NCBI GenBank assembly: GCA_002432865.1
Contig: DJGX01000009.1
Span: 124,001-188,000 of the forward strand
From: Cloacimonetes bacterium UBA5835
Lineage (GTDB): Bacteria > Cloacimonadota > Cloacimonadia > Cloacimonadales > Cloacimonadaceae
Direction of reading: 5' to 3'
DNA length: 64,000 nt
This document shows positions 63,659 through 64,000 of the stretch, one piece after another. Made by a program: the position numbers and the translations under genes. Numbering within the stretch: the first letter of the stretch is position 1; every line of letters begins with the position of its first letter. The notes beneath the pieces were generated by a model. That model did no database searches. It was not told the origin of the DNA and was given only the letters and a program-made list of their open reading frames with translations.

Positions 63659-64000
63659 AACGCATCTTCTTAAGTGCGATTTGTTTATTAATCTGTTTAT
63701 CAGCTTTTGCGATAGATAACAAATTTCTGTATCAACTGGCTTATGTTAAATCCTCCCAAGCATATTCTATCCAATTTGATAATGATTTGCTTTATACCAA
63801 TAGTCATAATTATATTTGGATTTACTCAATTTTTAATGCCTGGCAACCGAAACTTGAAGCTGCTTACTTTTCCACATTTCCTATTGAAGATGTTGAAACA
63901 CTTGCTGGAAAATATATCTATGTAGCATCCAGCGAACCTACAAATCAAGTAATTTTGGTAGATAGCTTATATACTGGTTCCCGAATCTTCTTTCCTCAGA
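63655..64000 (+). CDS. Secreted protein, start only (cut by window edge)
   Basis: About 115 residues visible. Signal peptide MKRIFLSAICLLICLSAFA, then a sequence with repeated short blocks (YTNSHNYIWIYSI, LAGKYIYVASSE) resembling LVIVD/beta-propeller repeats. GGAGGAG lies at ideal spacing and the ATG overlaps the moxR stop (ATGA). The rest lies outside the window. Confidence 0.75.
   Translation, partial: MKRIFLSAICLLICLSAFAIDNKFLYQLAYVKSSQAYSIQFDNDLLYTNSHNYIWIYSIFNAWQPKLEAAYFSTFPIEDVETLAGKYIYVASSEPTNQVILVDSLYTGSRIFFPQ

Overview
The window looks like a low-GC, Gram-negative, anaerobic fermentative bacterium. The best guess is a member of Cloacimonadota close to Candidatus Cloacimonas acidaminovorans. 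That is inference, drawn from four things seen together: a huge secreted gingipain-like protease with a type IX secretion (T9SS) C-terminal sorting domain, a complete two-subunit B12-dependent methylmalonyl-CoA mutase with its MeaB chaperone (propionate/succinate metabolism), numerous lipoproteins and a TonB-dependent receptor (outer membrane), and AT-rich coding sequence. No phage, CRISPR array or intact insertion sequence was seen.

Layout. 1-1451 (minus): truncated metallo-beta-lactamase hydrolase and a PP-loop thiouridylase-like ATPase. 1779-8369 (plus): C25 protease, class III sirtuin, solute-binding lipoprotein, GPP34-family protein. 8384-8907: degenerate repeat A, followed by tRNA-Gly(CCC). 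9220-13510 (plus): thiolase, class III aminotransferase, CTP synthase. 14204-17135 (plus): an NMT1/THI5-type binding lipoprotein overlapping a Cache-HAMP-SpoIIE phosphatase. 17138-23539 (minus): pgk-mutA-mutB-meaB operon. 23874-24185 (minus): DUF3467 protein. 24271-24798: repeat B, an inverted diverged copy of repeat A. 25115-26044 (minus): ftsY. 26186-30081 (plus): membrane protein, trmB, GAF/HD-GYP protein, dusB. 30480-34437 (plus): queC, asparaginase, two glycosyltransferases. 34676-38924 (minus): yebC-ruvC-ruvA-rsmB-PASTA protein plus a small unknown. 39142-41199 (minus): EF-G paralogue. 41407-45324 (minus): pyrB-pyrC-pyrK-pyrD. 45556-53805 (plus): multidomain subtilisin and a CsgG-like/LPP20-like lipoprotein pair. 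53868-57886: divergent locus of a secreted protein, a lipoprotein and a TonB-dependent receptor. 58190-64000 (plus): tightly packed cluster of divergent prenyl synthase, PHP phosphatase, SDR, methyltransferase, UPF0104 flippase, MoxR ATPase and a truncated secreted protein.

How the genes fit together. The pyr cluster plus pyrG supply pyrimidines. The mutase operon interconverts succinyl-CoA and methylmalonyl-CoA and is led by a divergent phosphoglycerate kinase. The sirtuin carries the Tyr/Arg signature of desuccinylases, which fits a cell that handles a lot of succinyl-CoA. Two proteases and several solute-binding lipoproteins fit a peptide/amino-acid fermenter. The most interesting items are: (i) the diverged inverted repeat pair with a perfectly preserved 37-bp palindrome and a decayed shared reading frame; (ii) the overlapping binding-protein/SpoIIE phosphatase pair, apparently a nutrient-sensing module without a transporter; (iii) the TonB-receptor locus flanked by proteins that resemble cofactor-less sulfite-oxidase-type folds; (iv) the prenyl synthase whose Asp-rich motifs are lost; (v) an EF-G paralogue with Cys in place of the catalytic His. 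Several start codons were moved to sites with a clear ribosome binding site.
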